Positions 24,601 through 34,072 of a DNA stretch of 64,000 nt are shown piece by piece. How positions within the stretch are numbered: position 1 is the stretch's first letter; each line of letters begins with the position of its first letter. The translations under genes and the position numbers were made by a program. The notes below the pieces were generated by a model. That model was not told the origin of the DNA. It searched no databases and saw only the letters and a program-made list of their open reading frames with translations. Source of the DNA: Symbiodinium kawagutii (taxonomy: Eukaryota > Sar > Dinophyceae > Suessiales > Symbiodiniaceae); the NCBI GenBank assembly GCA_009767595.1, contig VSDK01018595.1, positions 539,115 to 603,114 on the forward strand, read 5' to 3'.

Positions 24601-27600
24601 GTACGATCCTACAATGGGCTTCGCGAGCAGCACGAGCAAGCAACTACTGGGACCAAGGCACTTGGCTTTGCAAATCATTTTCAGGCTCTGATCTTTCTTC
24701 CTCAGCTGAGCACTCACTTCTGGTTGGGGGCTGGTTGGCAGTTCTGGTTGGCAGTTCTGGTTGGCAGTTCTGGTTGGCAGTTCTGGTTGGGGGGTGGCTG
24801 GCTTCACTGCTTGCGGAAGATGGACAACACCCTTGTTCAAACATGACGTCAACCATTTTGCTATGGTGATGGGATTGATGCTGATAAAACCCATGGACTA
24901 ATATCAAACATGGACAGGAATTGTTGACAAATTTGAAATAGGAGCACAATATAGCCCCCTTGAAGTAATAGCCGTATGTAAGTCCATCTCAACCAACCAG
25001 CAAAACCATGCAGTGATTCACTGCCCTCGAGGCCGACGGCGTGTCAAGTGCGGCCAACCATAATCAATGACTATTACCCATCATTATCAATCGTTATGGT
25101 TGGTAACCATTGATAATATGGATTATGGATACTATTACCAATCATTAATCAATTGGTTACCAACCATTTTCACCATTATCAACCGTTCTGAACCATTGTC
25201 GACCCGTCTGAACCATTCTCCTCAATTTCTGATCAGTATCAAGCATTATTACTCATTACTCACCATGAATCACTATCGAGAATATCCTATCAACCCGGTC
25301 TCATTTAGCACCATTGATCGCTATGATTCACCACTGTCAACCACCATCATTTATCCATCACTGCGACTCACCATTGAGCACGGTCAACCACTTGTCCGTT
25401 GATCGCTTTTATTTACCATTCTTACTCGTTATCAACCAGAAATCACCATTCACAACCATTGATCACTATCATGAAGATTATTATAAACAACCATTATTGA
25501 ATCATTAACCATTGTTTAACCACGGCTATTGATTATAACCATTATTCAACCATTGTTTGACTAATGCTCTATCACTATAGTGGTGCTGAACCACTATCTA
25601 ACCGTGCTTCTTGGTGACAACCATTATTCAACCATTGTACCATTACTTAACAATGACCATCAAAACATGATCAACCATTAGAGTGGTTCTTAACCCCTTT
25701 TTTTCAGCAACTTTTTTTGATCCAGATCAACCGTCATTCGCTATTTAACCATCGGAATGGCTATTTAACCGTGGTTATTAACCATTGTAGTGGCAAAAAG
25801 TGGCTATTAACCGTAATCATTATCACGTGGCTATTAACCAGTACTTAACCATCAGAATGGCATATTAGTGATCCATATGGCTTTGGGTCAAAACCCCGTA
25901 CCCCTGGTTCCCCATCATTGACCATTGTTTTCCCTTATTATTGTTGGTAAATCCTCCATTAGTTGGTTGGTTAATATTGACCCATGGCCATATCAACCAT
26001 CATCCGTCATCCGGTGTCGTCCCCGTCTCGTTTCCCCTACCGACAACTCGACTTCGACAGGGCGTCATCTTGGCGATGATGATGCCGTTCTCGCGCCGGT
26101 CCACGGCCGGGGAAGGGGCGGTGGGATCCGGGAAGGGGCAGGGCCTCACCCGCTTCCAGGTGGGCCAGTCCTGTCGCTCGAACTGCCGCGTCTCCTTGGT
26201 GTCGTCCTGGCGACGGTGGTGAGTAGTGGTGAGTAAAGGTTGGGTGAGTAGTGGATTTTCGAGGGATTATAGTGATATTCATGGTGGTTAATAGTGGTTA
26301 ACAGTGGTGAACTTTAGGGGATTCTAGTGGTGAATCATCGAAAACTATTGGGGATGATAGGGATTATATTGATTCAATAGGGATTAGAAAAGGTCGATAA
26401 TTGTTAGTAGTGGATGATAACAATGGTAAGTGAGTGGTTTGGTGCTTGATGCTGGTTGATAGTGCTTGATGCTGGTTGATAGTGCTTACTCCTGTAGCTG
26501 GTCAAATAGTGGTTACAGTAATAGCGTTGAATAAACGTGTTGATAGTGGTGAATGATGAACACAGGTTAACAATGGTCAATAGTGGTTCATAGCAATGCT
26601 TGGTAGTTTTGTGGTTAATTGATGCTGACAACTGCTATCAACCACTAATGACAATGGTTAGCATTGGTGTTAATGCCAACCACTAAATGATAGAAAGGGC
26701 TAGCAATGGTCAATCTAGGTCAACAATGAGGTGAACCTGCCGATTATCAAATCATAATGCATTATCACCTGCTGGCTTTACAATATTACCCAAGATCAAA
26801 GCATAACGATCAGCAGTAGACTTTATTTACTGATGACTCAATAGACATGAATATTAAACCATATTAAACCTATGGTTTACGCGCATATTAACCTGTGGTC
26901 ATTGACGACATCTGATGCTAATCTATGGTCATTTGATGACTTGACATATATGGCTGGTATATCCCCTTATTGTTCTTACCGATCATGTCCTATAAATTAA
27001 CCAGCTACTTAACCATTGGTTGGTAAGCCTTGTGCTAACCTTGGCTCCTACGACGCTGCCGACCTCACCACCGCGCCGGCGGCGCCTGGAGGTCGAAGTG
27101 CGTCACCGTGAGGACCTGCCGCGTGGCATCGGTAGTGAATCGGCGTGGCACCGGTAGTCTCCATGCTTGGTGATGATGCATGTTTACTTGTGGATTATTT
27201 GTGGATTATTTATGGGTTATTTATGGGTTACTCATGGATTATCATGATATGATTATCATTAACCATGGTTAAGATTTTTTCTCAAGTTACAGGGGTACCC
27301 AAAAATCATCCAGTTGATCAACCATTTATGGTAATAAACCAACCATAACTTGGGGTCCTCATTCTGAGAAACCAGCATAGTTTTTTGTCCATGGCCATGA
27401 AAAACAACCATATTAAGGGAGTAGACCAAGGGTATGATATCCAGGGGTCCTGTATGGTACTGTATGATGATCAAGGGGTATGATATCAAGCAACCAAGCT
27501 CGATGGGATCAATATCAACGGCAACTGTTGATGCTCTGATATCAATGACAATCACCATTGTCAACCATATAATCTGTATGAAAGGCAATTCATAGCTGTT

Positions 27601-27843
27601 GATAGTGATGAATGTCAATCATATGGTTTATGGATGTTCAATGATGTGAGTGACGTTAGGTTGATGATCATGGGGGCTAGCAACAGACAAGAACGCATGG
27701 GGAGCTTAAGATACTTGGATAATTGGATATGCAGTTGGGTTTACCGCTGGGATATCACGATGGTCAACAACCCTATAAGATGAGTTGCAACCTCTATAAC
27801 TACAACCAGTTTGGGGATACACATTCAAATCATCATCTCTTGG

Positions 27844-27899
<56 letters not shown>

Positions 27900-30800
27900 G
27901 TGGGGGATAGCCCCAACCATGGACTAATCCGGAAAGTAACATCCCTGGTAGCACAAAGTGAGGGAATGACACTGATCCCCTATGAATGTCAAAGCATCAA
28001 TCTAGGGATATCACCCCAACCAATATGGGGAAGCAAAATCAGTCATGGTTTCCTTTCAGGTACCCTGGTTGCTTGTAGGGTAACGCTTCAGAACTGCTCA
28101 GGAGAAGTGTGGCTTTATGATTATGGTCATCCAACCGAAAAAGGCACACTTTGGGTAGCGCATTGGCCGCCATGGACTCCTACCTTGTCCTCTTCATTGG
28201 TGATATCGAGTATAAACTCTCGCGTGCATTGCCTCGGCTGCCAGGGGAATCGATACTGGTGGTCAACGTGGTTGGCCACACTACTATGCCAATTGCTAGT
28301 GGTTGCCAATGATTCACAGAAGATAGTAGCATTCCATATTTGGCAGTGGGTCAGTTCACCCTGTACCCCTGGTTCCCCTATCATTAACCATTAGTTTCCC
28401 TATTGTTGTTGGTTATTATCCCCCATGAAAGTTGGTTGGTTAACTGCTTGACCCACAGCCATTTGGGTGATCAAGATACCATTGCCAGCCATCACAAGGA
28501 AGTGGTGAGCCCTCCAAGTTGGACTCCCGTTTCTGTCAAGGGAACAGTTCATAGGGTGAATGAGGTGGGGACCCCGACATGGTGGTTTCTCATTATAGGG
28601 AACGCCAATAAATGGTTGGTTTATCACGAATGATTCTAATGACTACTATTGAATGATTTCGGGGGTTACCCCTTTTTTGAGAAACCACCAAATAGAACCT
28701 TACAGGGACCCTCCATGATTGTTACCTGCTGCTAGCAGAGCTGGCCGGATGGTCCACGACGGCTATCATGTACCAATTGGGAATGGTGACTGGCCAGTGA
28801 TAGATCAAGGGAGCGCATGAATCATGAAACCTACCATTATCAAGCAGCTTTGTTCACCATGAGGACATACATCCATCAACCATTATCCACTCTTTAGCTA
28901 GTGAGCTTTGAGCAAGGTTTCCAACATGCTTAGATTCAGCAAGATACATAGCTTTGCATGTTTGTCTCAAAAAATGCCGTACCCCAAGGTCCCTGTTGTG
29001 CTTTCCCTATAGCTACCATGGCAAACTGAACAGCTGAATGGTGATTGCAGGTACCAACGCAGCTATGCCCAAGCCAAGGTACGGGCACTCGCTCTGACAG
29101 CAGTCCCTTGACATGTTCATCCCTTCGTCCGGCGGGATATCACCCACTCCATGGGAAGACAACGGGATGAGGCCCATCCTGCGCATCACGACCCAATGGG
29201 AACCATGCTGGAGAGGGGGAATTCTTCATCTCATGAATTTCCCTCGAAATTCGCCACAGGTTTTTTCGAAAAAGATGTTGATTCATACTGATCCACGTTT
29301 TGAAAGTGGTTGGTTCACCATGATTGAAAGATGGTTGAGAACGGCGGGTAGTGATCCCCCATAAAACCTATTTGCATTCGTAATCCCAACGATGATTCAC
29401 CGCATGACGTCCCCATTCCTAGATCTTGATACTGCTACCTTGGTAGCTCTTGTTCCTATAGCTGTTGTTTTGCGAACTGCCAATGCGGAAGAAGATTTGC
29501 GACCAGCTGAACTGCCAATGAGGAAACTGCCAACTGCCAACTCTATTTGCCAGTGTGCCTCCTAGTGGATATTCTGGGCATGAGTGATCCCTAATAGAGT
29601 ATCCAGACGGAAGCTGTTCATAACGAGCGGCAAGGGATCTGGAAACCGTTCATGCTGCCCATATCATTCATTGTCCCTTCCCTTACGTTACAATAACATT
29701 TGAGTAGAGGTCATAGCAACCAAGTCACCTGGATGTATCCACAGATGAGGGTATTGGTGCACACCCACAGCTTAGGAAGCGATCATATACCTGCATATCA
29801 TTGGTATATCCCTGCTTGGTTGCTATCCCCTGTCATTTACTATCGCTAACAATCAATAGCCATCATGAATCATTGTGAACATGACTAATCAAAAGATATC
29901 AAAAGCCACTATCATCCATCATTGTTTCATCAAAGCAACCATTTTCCATGGTTTATCCATCAAAAAGCCAAAGTTGTCTATGATTTGTCCATCATTAAAC
30001 CTTCGCTTGCATGGTATCACATGTAGCAACCACAACTCTCCAGCGAACTCGTTCACCGCTAAGTCGTTCACGACACCGAGCTCGCTCCGAGGATTGGATA
30101 GTGCGAACAGTTGATGATGGCCATGCGCAATGCTTCCCAGGTCTCAAAGCTCCCATACCAACTAGCTTGTATTGTCCAAGAATAGTGGCTGATAACCAGC
30201 AACAAGTATCAATATAGTGCCATCAAGCAAGTTGATAGCATCAAGAAGCAACCACGACCGTCCTATGAGCGATGAACTCATCAAAGAGCACCTGCGAACG
30301 TCTATAGGTGGATGGTTCGTCTCTGAAAAGGCTAGCTGTACATCACCTGTTATGATGGCTAGCTGATGGCCCCCAATCATATGGCTATGGGTCAGTATTA
30401 ACCAACCAATAATGGGGGATAATGACCAACAAGGGAAAACAACTGTCAAAGATGGGGAAACCAGGGGTACAGGGTTTTGACCCACTGCCATATCAAATAC
30501 ATTCAAGTACCACTTGTGCAAATTGATTCATCTATTTTTTATTCATTTCCAATGCTTAAGTTCAGCTGCATGAAAATTGATGGCTTGATGAATCACGACC
30601 GGACGTGGTGGTGTCACCACCAGATCGTGGCTCGTATGACTGGTTAGTTGTTGGGTATCTCATCCACCATCAACAACGCACAATGTCATCATGTCATCTT
30701 TAACAGGGAAACAGTTGTCATTCTACTCCAAGGAATCAACTGTTAGAGTGGGAATTGCACCCATGTGATCCATGGCCCACCATGGCGACAATGGCAATCT

Positions 30801-33680
30801 CAATTGCTTGGTGGGTCTGAAAGTGCTGATCCCCGGCCATTGACCGATGTTTGAACATGTTCAACCAGTCTTAACCAGTGCTGACCTTCAACCACTATCG
30901 CAACGATCATGGATGAATCAATCCGAAATCATCTGAAACCATGATTCACCCAATCATCTGAATCTACAAACAGTTCTCATCAGGCAGTCATCAGTAATCA
31001 GCTGGCCCAGATTTCACCACCATCAAAGGGTTGTTGTCGCTTGCACCAACGCAGCTGTTGTTGGGGGGTTCACCCAACTCTTGCATTGAGCTCAACCAAG
31101 GGTGGAATGAGTGCCCCAACGTTGGGGCAGAAAGGCAGCCGGAAGCACGTGTAAGGAGTGGTGTCAGTGTCAACCACTCACATTTAGCAGTCGAGCTCAA
31201 AGAGTATGGTCATCTTGAAAGCCCAAAGTTGAAACTGGCCAATATAATTTGCATGGATTAAAACCTGAGTAAGTCGGTGCGGCATAGCTCTCTCGATCGT
31301 CAAGAACACCCGCAACGACCAACCAATAACTAGCATTCCATACACCTGCGAGTTTGTTGTAGCTGCCACAACTTGCTGGCATCTTATGCCAGCATTAAGA
31401 TCGATCCACGGCCTCCTAGTTGTGCAATTGCTCAAAACATATGAACACTCCATTCCCGCATTGTGCAACTCTCAACCGATCATGGCAACTTGAAAACACA
31501 AAAAAAACGCTTCATGATCAACATTCAGAGTTGTGACAACATCCTCAACTGAGATCCAGAACGACAACATCAGCACTTCTCAGTGGAATCCTCATTGCTT
31601 CGCTGGAAATTTCCCCAGGTCAATGGCCGACCCCAAAAAAAGGTTTCTGGGGGCCCTGGGACCTGACCATGTTTGGGCGACCCGCACCGAACCGCGAGGA
31701 TTGAAGCCCTGTCAACTAGAAATGGTCGGATGAGTTTGTTGGAACTTCCCACCAAGGATCATTCAGCGTGGTTGACCACCATCACTAGCATAAATGGTGG
31801 ATTAGTTTCTTTTATCTTCCCCTCAACCATCAGAAATCATTTTCGTCAACGTTTACCATTTTTCAGCATCATAATGAAATGATGATCTTAATGATAAAAG
31901 GTGAAATAATAGCAATGAAATAGCATCCTATAGTCATATACCTATCCAATTGTAATAGGTGGAATTTCATCGCAACGAATTCGCCGTGGTGAACAACACA
32001 TAAAACCATTTGGTCACTGGCCACTCCTGCCAGCTCCTGTCCTCACTAAGGCAGGATCCCTAGGCATCCTCGGTCCACGGCACCGTGTCATTTTCCTCCA
32101 TCTCCACCAGCTCAATGGCCATGCTTGGCACCTGAGGAAGCACCAGTGGTGCCCTTTGCGGTACAGAACTGACCCCCGGCCACGTGGTTGTTGACCAATT
32201 TTGAGACTTGCTGCACCTCGTTATATACATCAAATAGTTGCTAAGTATTAACTGTGATAATACTGGTAACTTGTTGTTCTGGCCTAGTTGCACTTCATTG
32301 CACTCCCTCTTACAGTTCATAATTCGCAACAATTGCAGTACAAGTATCAGTTGTTGGTCAACACAAAACATGCCTTTCATTGACAATTTGTCAAAAAAAG
32401 TCCAAGCTTTCCCGGAAATTTCATGAAATTTCACCACCTAAAGTCACCTGATTTCACCACCTAAAAGCAACTGATTGGCCAAGAACTTCATGAAGAACTG
32501 GCCAAGCACAACGGCCCCACCGTGGAGATCAACCAGAAGCCCACCAAAGGCCCTGCCTCAGCGAGGATGATGCGGCGCACCGCGTTGGCCATGCTGACGT
32601 CGGTGTCGCTCAAGGTGAACTTCACCAGTTCGTTGCTCGCATGCGTCACCTGACCGCGGAAGCACCGCTGATTTTGAAGAAATGGATGATTCATAGGGGG
32701 TTGTAAGGTTGTTGTGCAGTTTGTAAAGTTTTTGTGTAAGGATTTATGCGTTTTATGTGGTTTTTGCGTTGGGATTGATATGGTTCCATATGGTTTTTCA
32801 CAGGGAAAAAATAGTGGGAATGGATGGTAAATTGCTAAATATGGGGGATAATAGGCAACAACACTGAAGAATATAATGGTTGATGATGATGGTGAATATA
32901 TGTATAAATGTGTGCGTGTATATATATATATATATATTTATTTATTTATTTATTAATTTATCTATGTATTTATGCATTTATATTTGATAAGGGTTAAGTA
33001 CTGTTTGAGAACGCTGAAGTACCGGTTGATACTGGTTAAGTAATGGTTAACAACGGTTGATAATGAGTAGCTATGGCCTGGTAATACTTGGTAATAGCTC
33101 CACGATAACTTTGAATGCATTCGGTTTTAGATGGTGAGATCAGTAATGGTGGACAAGAGTCAATGATGGCTAACGGTAGGTTTTGATGGTTCGTAATGGA
33201 TAGAACAATTATCTTCCTATCCTTTGTGTTCAATCATGGTTGTACAAGTATGGTGAATAGAAAGGGCCAATAGTGGTCAACAGATTGTTAATGATGGTTA
33301 ATACCACTCAGCCAATGTATCGGTTCAACTCCTTTGGGTCACCTGGTTCGCCAAAGCCCAACTGCTGAGACACTCGTCCAAGCAAACGATTTCAACTTTC
33401 AACCATTGTGAGTCGCAAGTGCCATGACCCAACCGTAGCCACAGTCTATCTGGTGGTATGGTACGCAACACAAAAAAACATCTTCCAAATGGACAAAACT
33501 TCCCAGAAATGTTTGAACATCCGCCACCAAGTCTGTCTTCAAAGCACCCCAAGCTTCAAAAACGAACCCCTCCCTGCAAGTGGTGGGAAGTGTCGGCGCC
33601 TTGATCCGGGGTTTTCGTGGCTCGCTGCCATATGGAAAGTTCATCCATTCTCCACCCGCATAGTAAGACAGGGACGCCAT
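15501..33680 (-). CDS. RPB3: RNA polymerase II subunit RPB3, complete 13-exon gene
   Basis: RPB3 is the alpha-like subunit that dimerises with RPB11 to nucleate RNA polymerase II assembly in the nucleus. Joining the 13 exons gives 1011 nt, 336 residues plus stop, with every junction in frame. Order: N-terminal dimerisation motif SMANAVRR (residues 46-53) and VPSMAIELVEME (59-70); VLFDEFIAHRMGLIPLSS (75-92); cysteines 110, 111, 115 and 118 in RDCCQSEC/PQCTREF; IIIAKM (174-179); HAKFMPVATC (200-209); then ACPRKVF and CIFCDEC, with Cys 244, 265, 268 and 271 like the ferredoxin-type insert of archaeal RpoD; finally the second half of the dimerisation domain, NMFHFTVEA. Length fits protist and plant RPB3 (about 270-350). 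RPAC1/AC40 is less likely because of DEFIAHR, the CPQC motif and the CPxKVF..D region. Donors are GC at introns 1, 2, 7, 9, 10 and 11, GA at intron 4, GT at 3, 5, 6, 8 and 12; all acceptors are AG. The exact C-terminus is the least certain part. Confidence 0.93.
15940..15970 (-). CDS. RPB3: RPB3 exon 12
   Basis: ARELGKKDLC plus one base. Acceptor CTGTCAG. The donor TGCA|GTGCGC gives the same spacing to the next conserved strand as other RPB3s; a GC donor further on (CAGG|GCTGCG) would also keep frame but adds five residues. Confidence 0.85.
17334..17434. mobile_element. Family C miniature element, reference copy
   Basis: Ends ACTGGTTGATGGTTTCAACC and GGTTTGAAACCACCAACCAG; core ATGACAAATATTAGTCAAC, CATTCGTTAATGATTA. 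Further copies at 3551-3679, 10690-10790, 36231-36328, 36690-36793, 40005-40099 and 56756-56855. Confidence 0.75.
17740..17787 (-). CDS. RPB3: RPB3 exon 11 (CIFCDEC)
   Basis: VARHKDCIFCDECTAK, 16 codons with C-x2-C-x2-C. Acceptor TGCCCAG, GC donor (AAG|GCGCTG). With the Cys of exon 10 it makes a four-cysteine ferredoxin-like set. Confidence 0.9.
17971..18071. mobile_element. Family B element
   Basis: GTGGTGGTTTCTCAAAATAG...CCCCTATTCTGAGAAACACC; in RPB3 intron 10. Confidence 0.8.
18341..18460 (+). mobile_element. Family A element
   Basis: ATGGCCATGGGTCCAAACC...ATATTGACCCAGCTCTCCAT; in RPB3 intron 10. Confidence 0.8.
18465..18529 (+). mobile_element. Family A2 element, left half (interrupted)
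   Basis: ATAGCTGGTATATCCCCTGG then the insertion; right half at 23131-23222. Confidence 0.6.
18521..18529 (+). repeat. Left target-site duplication
   Basis: TATTGTTAC; partner TATGGTTAC at 23131-23139. Confidence 0.7.
18533..18559 (+). repeat. Left terminal inverted repeat (27 bp)
   Basis: Begins CAATTCCCACCC; perfect reverse complement of 23100-23126. Confidence 0.85.
18717..19033 (+). repeat. Polypyrimidine microsatellite, (TTTC)n then (CCTTTT)n
   Basis: 18717-18807 is TTTC/TTTG-rich; 18808-19033 is a nearly perfect CCTTTT array of about 37 units. The long open frames across it (Phe-Leu, Phe-Ser or Gly-Lys repeats) are artefacts of the hexamer. Confidence 0.95.
19039..19660 (+). repeat. 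Three copies of a ~100-bp repeat
   Basis: Copies near 19039-19135, 19198-19300 and 19548-19655 share TTTCAAAATCAAAGCTGG...TTCTGCTGTTAAATTTTTCTTTC...TCCAAAT. On the minus strand each encodes a variant of EKFNSRNPALILKF, and one 176-codon minus frame (19101-19631) crosses two of them. It could be a repeated protein module or simply repeat DNA. Confidence 0.7.
19662..20126 (-). pseudogene. Unknown-family gene, copy 1 (frameshifted, truncated by gap)
   Basis: Minus-strand homologue of the 20874-21434 frame: GRWDWNGYTVVCRVW, PTPRLGHLLW, then SLWLRGEIPGMGVDELGG and an acidic tail ending SSDDDDLF. The upstream part (19849-20112) and the C-terminal part (19662-19901) are in different frames, with the shift near 19895-19915. 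The missing N-terminal part coincides with the N run. A sequencing error or a 25-nt GT...AG stretch at the shift are alternatives to true decay. No known family recognised. Confidence 0.55.
20127..20347. other. Assembly gap (221 N)
   Basis: Run of N. Open frames drawn across it are meaningless. It falls between tandem copies, where repeat collapse is likely. Confidence 1.
20403..20550 (-). repeat. Conserved ~147-bp block, unit 1
   Basis: More than 90% identical by eye to 21674-21820 (offset about 1,270 bp). It lies upstream of each unknown-family copy on the minus strand, so it could be a shared 5' region or promoter, or just part of a tandem duplication. Confidence 0.8.
20874..21434 (-). 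CDS. Unknown-family gene, copy 2 (186 codons)
   Basis: Longest clean frame in the window that is not simple repeat. N-terminus MLPMALFTMVAAYMPH is hydrophobic; the middle has RAFVGDLVWEFPLRLIGG, GRYDHNGFAIASRVW and PAPRLGHLLP; then a tryptophan-rich WHFLWNYVPDIVVD, VVWLRGG..GLVDELG, and a proline tail PAPPPPQ. The frame stays open upstream to a splice-like ATAG|CAAGC at 21458, so it may be an internal exon. Conservation with copy 1 (GR-D-NG, RLGHLL, WLRG, VDELG) shows selection or recent duplication of a protein-coding unit. I do not recognise the family. It is cargo of the 18530-23130 insertion. Confidence 0.6.
   Translation of the reverse strand: MLPMALFTMVAAYMPHTEENRNQTLAVLSTCTRARAFVGDLVWEFPLRLIGGNVGRYDHNGFAIASRVWAEGDATPAPRLGHLLPCGEAQAGGFGKKSRNCFFAILSDPFFHAWHFLWNYVPDIVVDIMFNDEVQVVWLRGGMFGLVDELGAVATLPGGIHFIFHIMVIAPVPAPPPPQVQVIEID
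21674..21820 (-). repeat. Conserved ~147-bp block, unit 2
   Basis: Contains GTCAGGTCC...CTCCGCCTGGGCACCCGTGT...CTCGGGGTTTATTGAT...GGCGGGGGCTCTTCCCGAGG; partner of 20403-20550. Confidence 0.8.
21830..22930. other. Right half of the insertion, no assignable gene
   Basis: Contains two ATGCTAAACCCTAAACATTG motifs (about 22258 and 22409) and overlapping frames of 60-130 codons on both strands with no recognisable domain. I see no transposase. Confidence 0.4.
22931..22995 (+). repeat. Interstitial telomere-like CCCTAAA repeats
   Basis: About eight degenerate CCCTAAA units near the right end of the insertion. TTTAGGG telomeres are known in dinoflagellates, plants and several algae. Single AACCCTAAA motifs also occur at 20567, 22260 and 22411, each preceded by ATGCT. 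Confidence 0.85.
23100..23126 (-). repeat. Right terminal inverted repeat (27 bp)
   Basis: Ends GGGTGGGAATTG on the plus strand; pairs with 18533-18559. Confidence 0.85.
23131..23139 (+). repeat. Right target-site duplication
   Basis: TATGGTTAC, one mismatch to the left copy. Confidence 0.7.
23131..23222 (+). mobile_element. Family A2 element, right half (interrupted)
   Basis: Ends TGCTTGACCCGGTCGCTCGCCAT; continues 18465-18529. Confidence 0.6.
23264..23311 (-). CDS. RPB3: RPB3 exon 10
   Basis: ACPRKVFDLDIEDTIQ, 16 codons; matches the CPxKVF..D segment of plant, alveolate and archaeal homologues. Acceptor CTGCCAG, GC donor (CAG|GCGTGG). It precedes a 5.5-kb intron that holds the transposon-like insertion. 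Confidence 0.9.
23572..23676. mobile_element. Family B element
   Basis: GGTGGTTTCTAGAAATAGGG...TCCATTTTGAGGAACCACC; in RPB3 intron 9. Confidence 0.75.
23919..24066 (-). CDS. RPB3: RPB3 exon 9
   Basis: 49 codons: KGIPKFHAKFMPVATCTMNY through LTLDEKVEFVQ. Acceptor CTGTCAG|G, GC donor (CAG|GCAACG). Confidence 0.92.
24662..24700 (-). CDS. RPB3: RPB3 exon 8
   Basis: KKDQSLKMICKA plus two bases of Lys, the strand before the conserved KG..HAK motif. Acceptor GCTGAG|G, donor GCCAA|GTGCCT. Confidence 0.88.
24731..24792 (+). repeat. 13-bp tandem repeat CTGGTTGGCAGTT
   Basis: About 4.5 units in RPB3 intron 7, upstream of exon 8. Confidence 0.9.
25876..25991 (+). mobile_element. Family A element
   Basis: In RPB3 intron 7; TATGGCTTTGGGTCA / TGACCCATGGCCATA. 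Confidence 0.85.
26064..26206 (-). CDS. RPB3: RPB3 exon 7
   Basis: 47 codons plus two bases, starting DDTKETRQFERQDW and ending RRENGIIIAKM. Acceptor CGCCAG, GC donor (ATGAC|GCCCTG). The middle, a Pro-rich VRPCPFPDPTAPSP stretch, is less conserved; an internal GTGAGG exists but no matching acceptor. Confidence 0.85.
27273..27375. mobile_element. Family B element
   Basis: TTTTCTCAAGTTACAGGGGT...TCATTCTGAGAAACCAGC; in RPB3 intron 6. Confidence 0.7.
27847..27899 (+). repeat. (CAA)n microsatellite in RPB3 intron 6
   Basis: About 17 CAA units. Confidence 0.95.
28184..28232 (-). CDS. RPB3: RPB3 exon 6
   Basis: Completes CPQCTREFILDITNEEDK. Acceptor GCCGAG|G, donor AAG|GTAGGA. Confidence 0.92.
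28341..28462 (+). mobile_element. Family A element
   Basis: In RPB3 intron 5; TGGCAGTGGGTCA / TGACCCACAGCCA. Confidence 0.85.
28580..28692. mobile_element. Family B element
   Basis: TGGTGGTTTCTCATTATAGG...TTTTTGAGAAACCACCA; in RPB3 intron 5. Confidence 0.8.
29083..29178 (-). CDS. RPB3: RPB3 exon 5
   Basis: MGLIPLSSHGVGDIPPDEG followed by MNMSRDCCQSEC and two bases of Pro. Acceptor GCGCAG, donor GT (CCC|GTACCT). Carries the first cysteines of the RPB3 zinc-type motif. Confidence 0.92.
30263..30291 (-). CDS. RPB3: RPB3 exon 4 (29-nt microexon, GA donor)
   Basis: Encodes VLFDEFIAH plus two bases of Arg. Acceptor TTCGCAG. The donor must be CATAG|GACGGT, a GA donor, because the next exon starts with the third base of the Arg codon followed by MGLIPL. 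Confidence 0.9.
30381..30491 (-). mobile_element. Family A element, inverted
   Basis: In RPB3 intron 3; opposite orientation to the copies above. Confidence 0.85.
32084..32131 (-). CDS. RPB3: RPB3 exon 3
   Basis: 16 codons, VPSMAIELVEMEENDT. Acceptor CCTCAG, donor GT (ACG|GTGCCG). Reads directly on from ...ILAE of exon 2. Confidence 0.92.
32557..32649 (-). CDS. RPB3: RPB3 exon 2
   Basis: 31 codons containing VKFTLSDTDVSMANAVRR, the alpha/D-subunit dimerisation signature. Acceptor GGTCAG; donor is GC (GAG|GCAGGG). Phase 0 at both ends. Confidence 0.92.
32915..32965 (+). repeat. (TA)n then (TTTA)n
   Basis: In RPB3 intron 1. Confidence 0.9.
33600..33680 (-). CDS. RPB3: RPB3 exon 1 (start codon)
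   Basis: ATG at 33680, 27 codons ending KPRIK, then a GC donor (GCGCCG). The ATG is the only start that leads in frame into KPRIK|VTHASNELVKF, the usual RPB3 N-terminus. Confidence 0.85.
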
Positions 33681-33695
33681 GGCTAGCCCGGCACT
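33681..33695 (-). promoter_or_regulatory. Possible spliced-leader trans-splice acceptor of RPB3
   Basis: Just upstream of the ATG the minus strand reads CTCCTGCAG then 13 nt (TGCCGGGCTAGCC) to the start. Dinoflagellate mRNAs receive a spliced leader at an AG; this one is well placed, but only cDNA would prove it. Confidence 0.4.
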
Positions 33696-33964
33696 GCAGG
33701 AGGCTTCAGATCATGCTGCAGACACAAACACCAAGGCACATCCAGCAGGTGCGAGTGACACCGAGAAAACATGCAGTTTTTTATATATCCAAAAAAAATA
33801 GATATGCAAAAAAAGTAGATATGCAAAAAAAAGTAGAGAATTGAAATCTTCATATTTCCATCGTTCCATCCAATATCTGTCAGCATCGATAGAAAAAAGC
33901 ATTCTAAAAGGTAAAGGTTCATGATGGTTTGCTGAGCTGACTGATGACGGTAAAACTCACCCTT

Positions 33965-34072
33965 CTACAATTGACCTGGTGGATTGAGAGTGCATTTTTC
34001 GCCAACCTCGATCATCCCACGCATGTTGAACATAACAATATAAGAAGTTACAGCCGCGGCTGTCTTACAAGC
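33965..34072 (-). CDS. Unidentified gene, putative terminal exon
   Basis: 35 codons from ACKTAAAVTSYIV to NPPGQL and TAG. Acceptor CTTGGAG. A GT just before the stop could be a donor instead. Confidence 0.5.
   Translation of the reverse strand, partial: ACKTAAAVTSYIVMFNMRGMIEVGEKCTLNPPGQL

Noticed and set aside
27723-28394. 223-codon plus frame
   Set aside because: Contains a (CAA)n tract and a family A element and is antisense to RPB3 exon 6.
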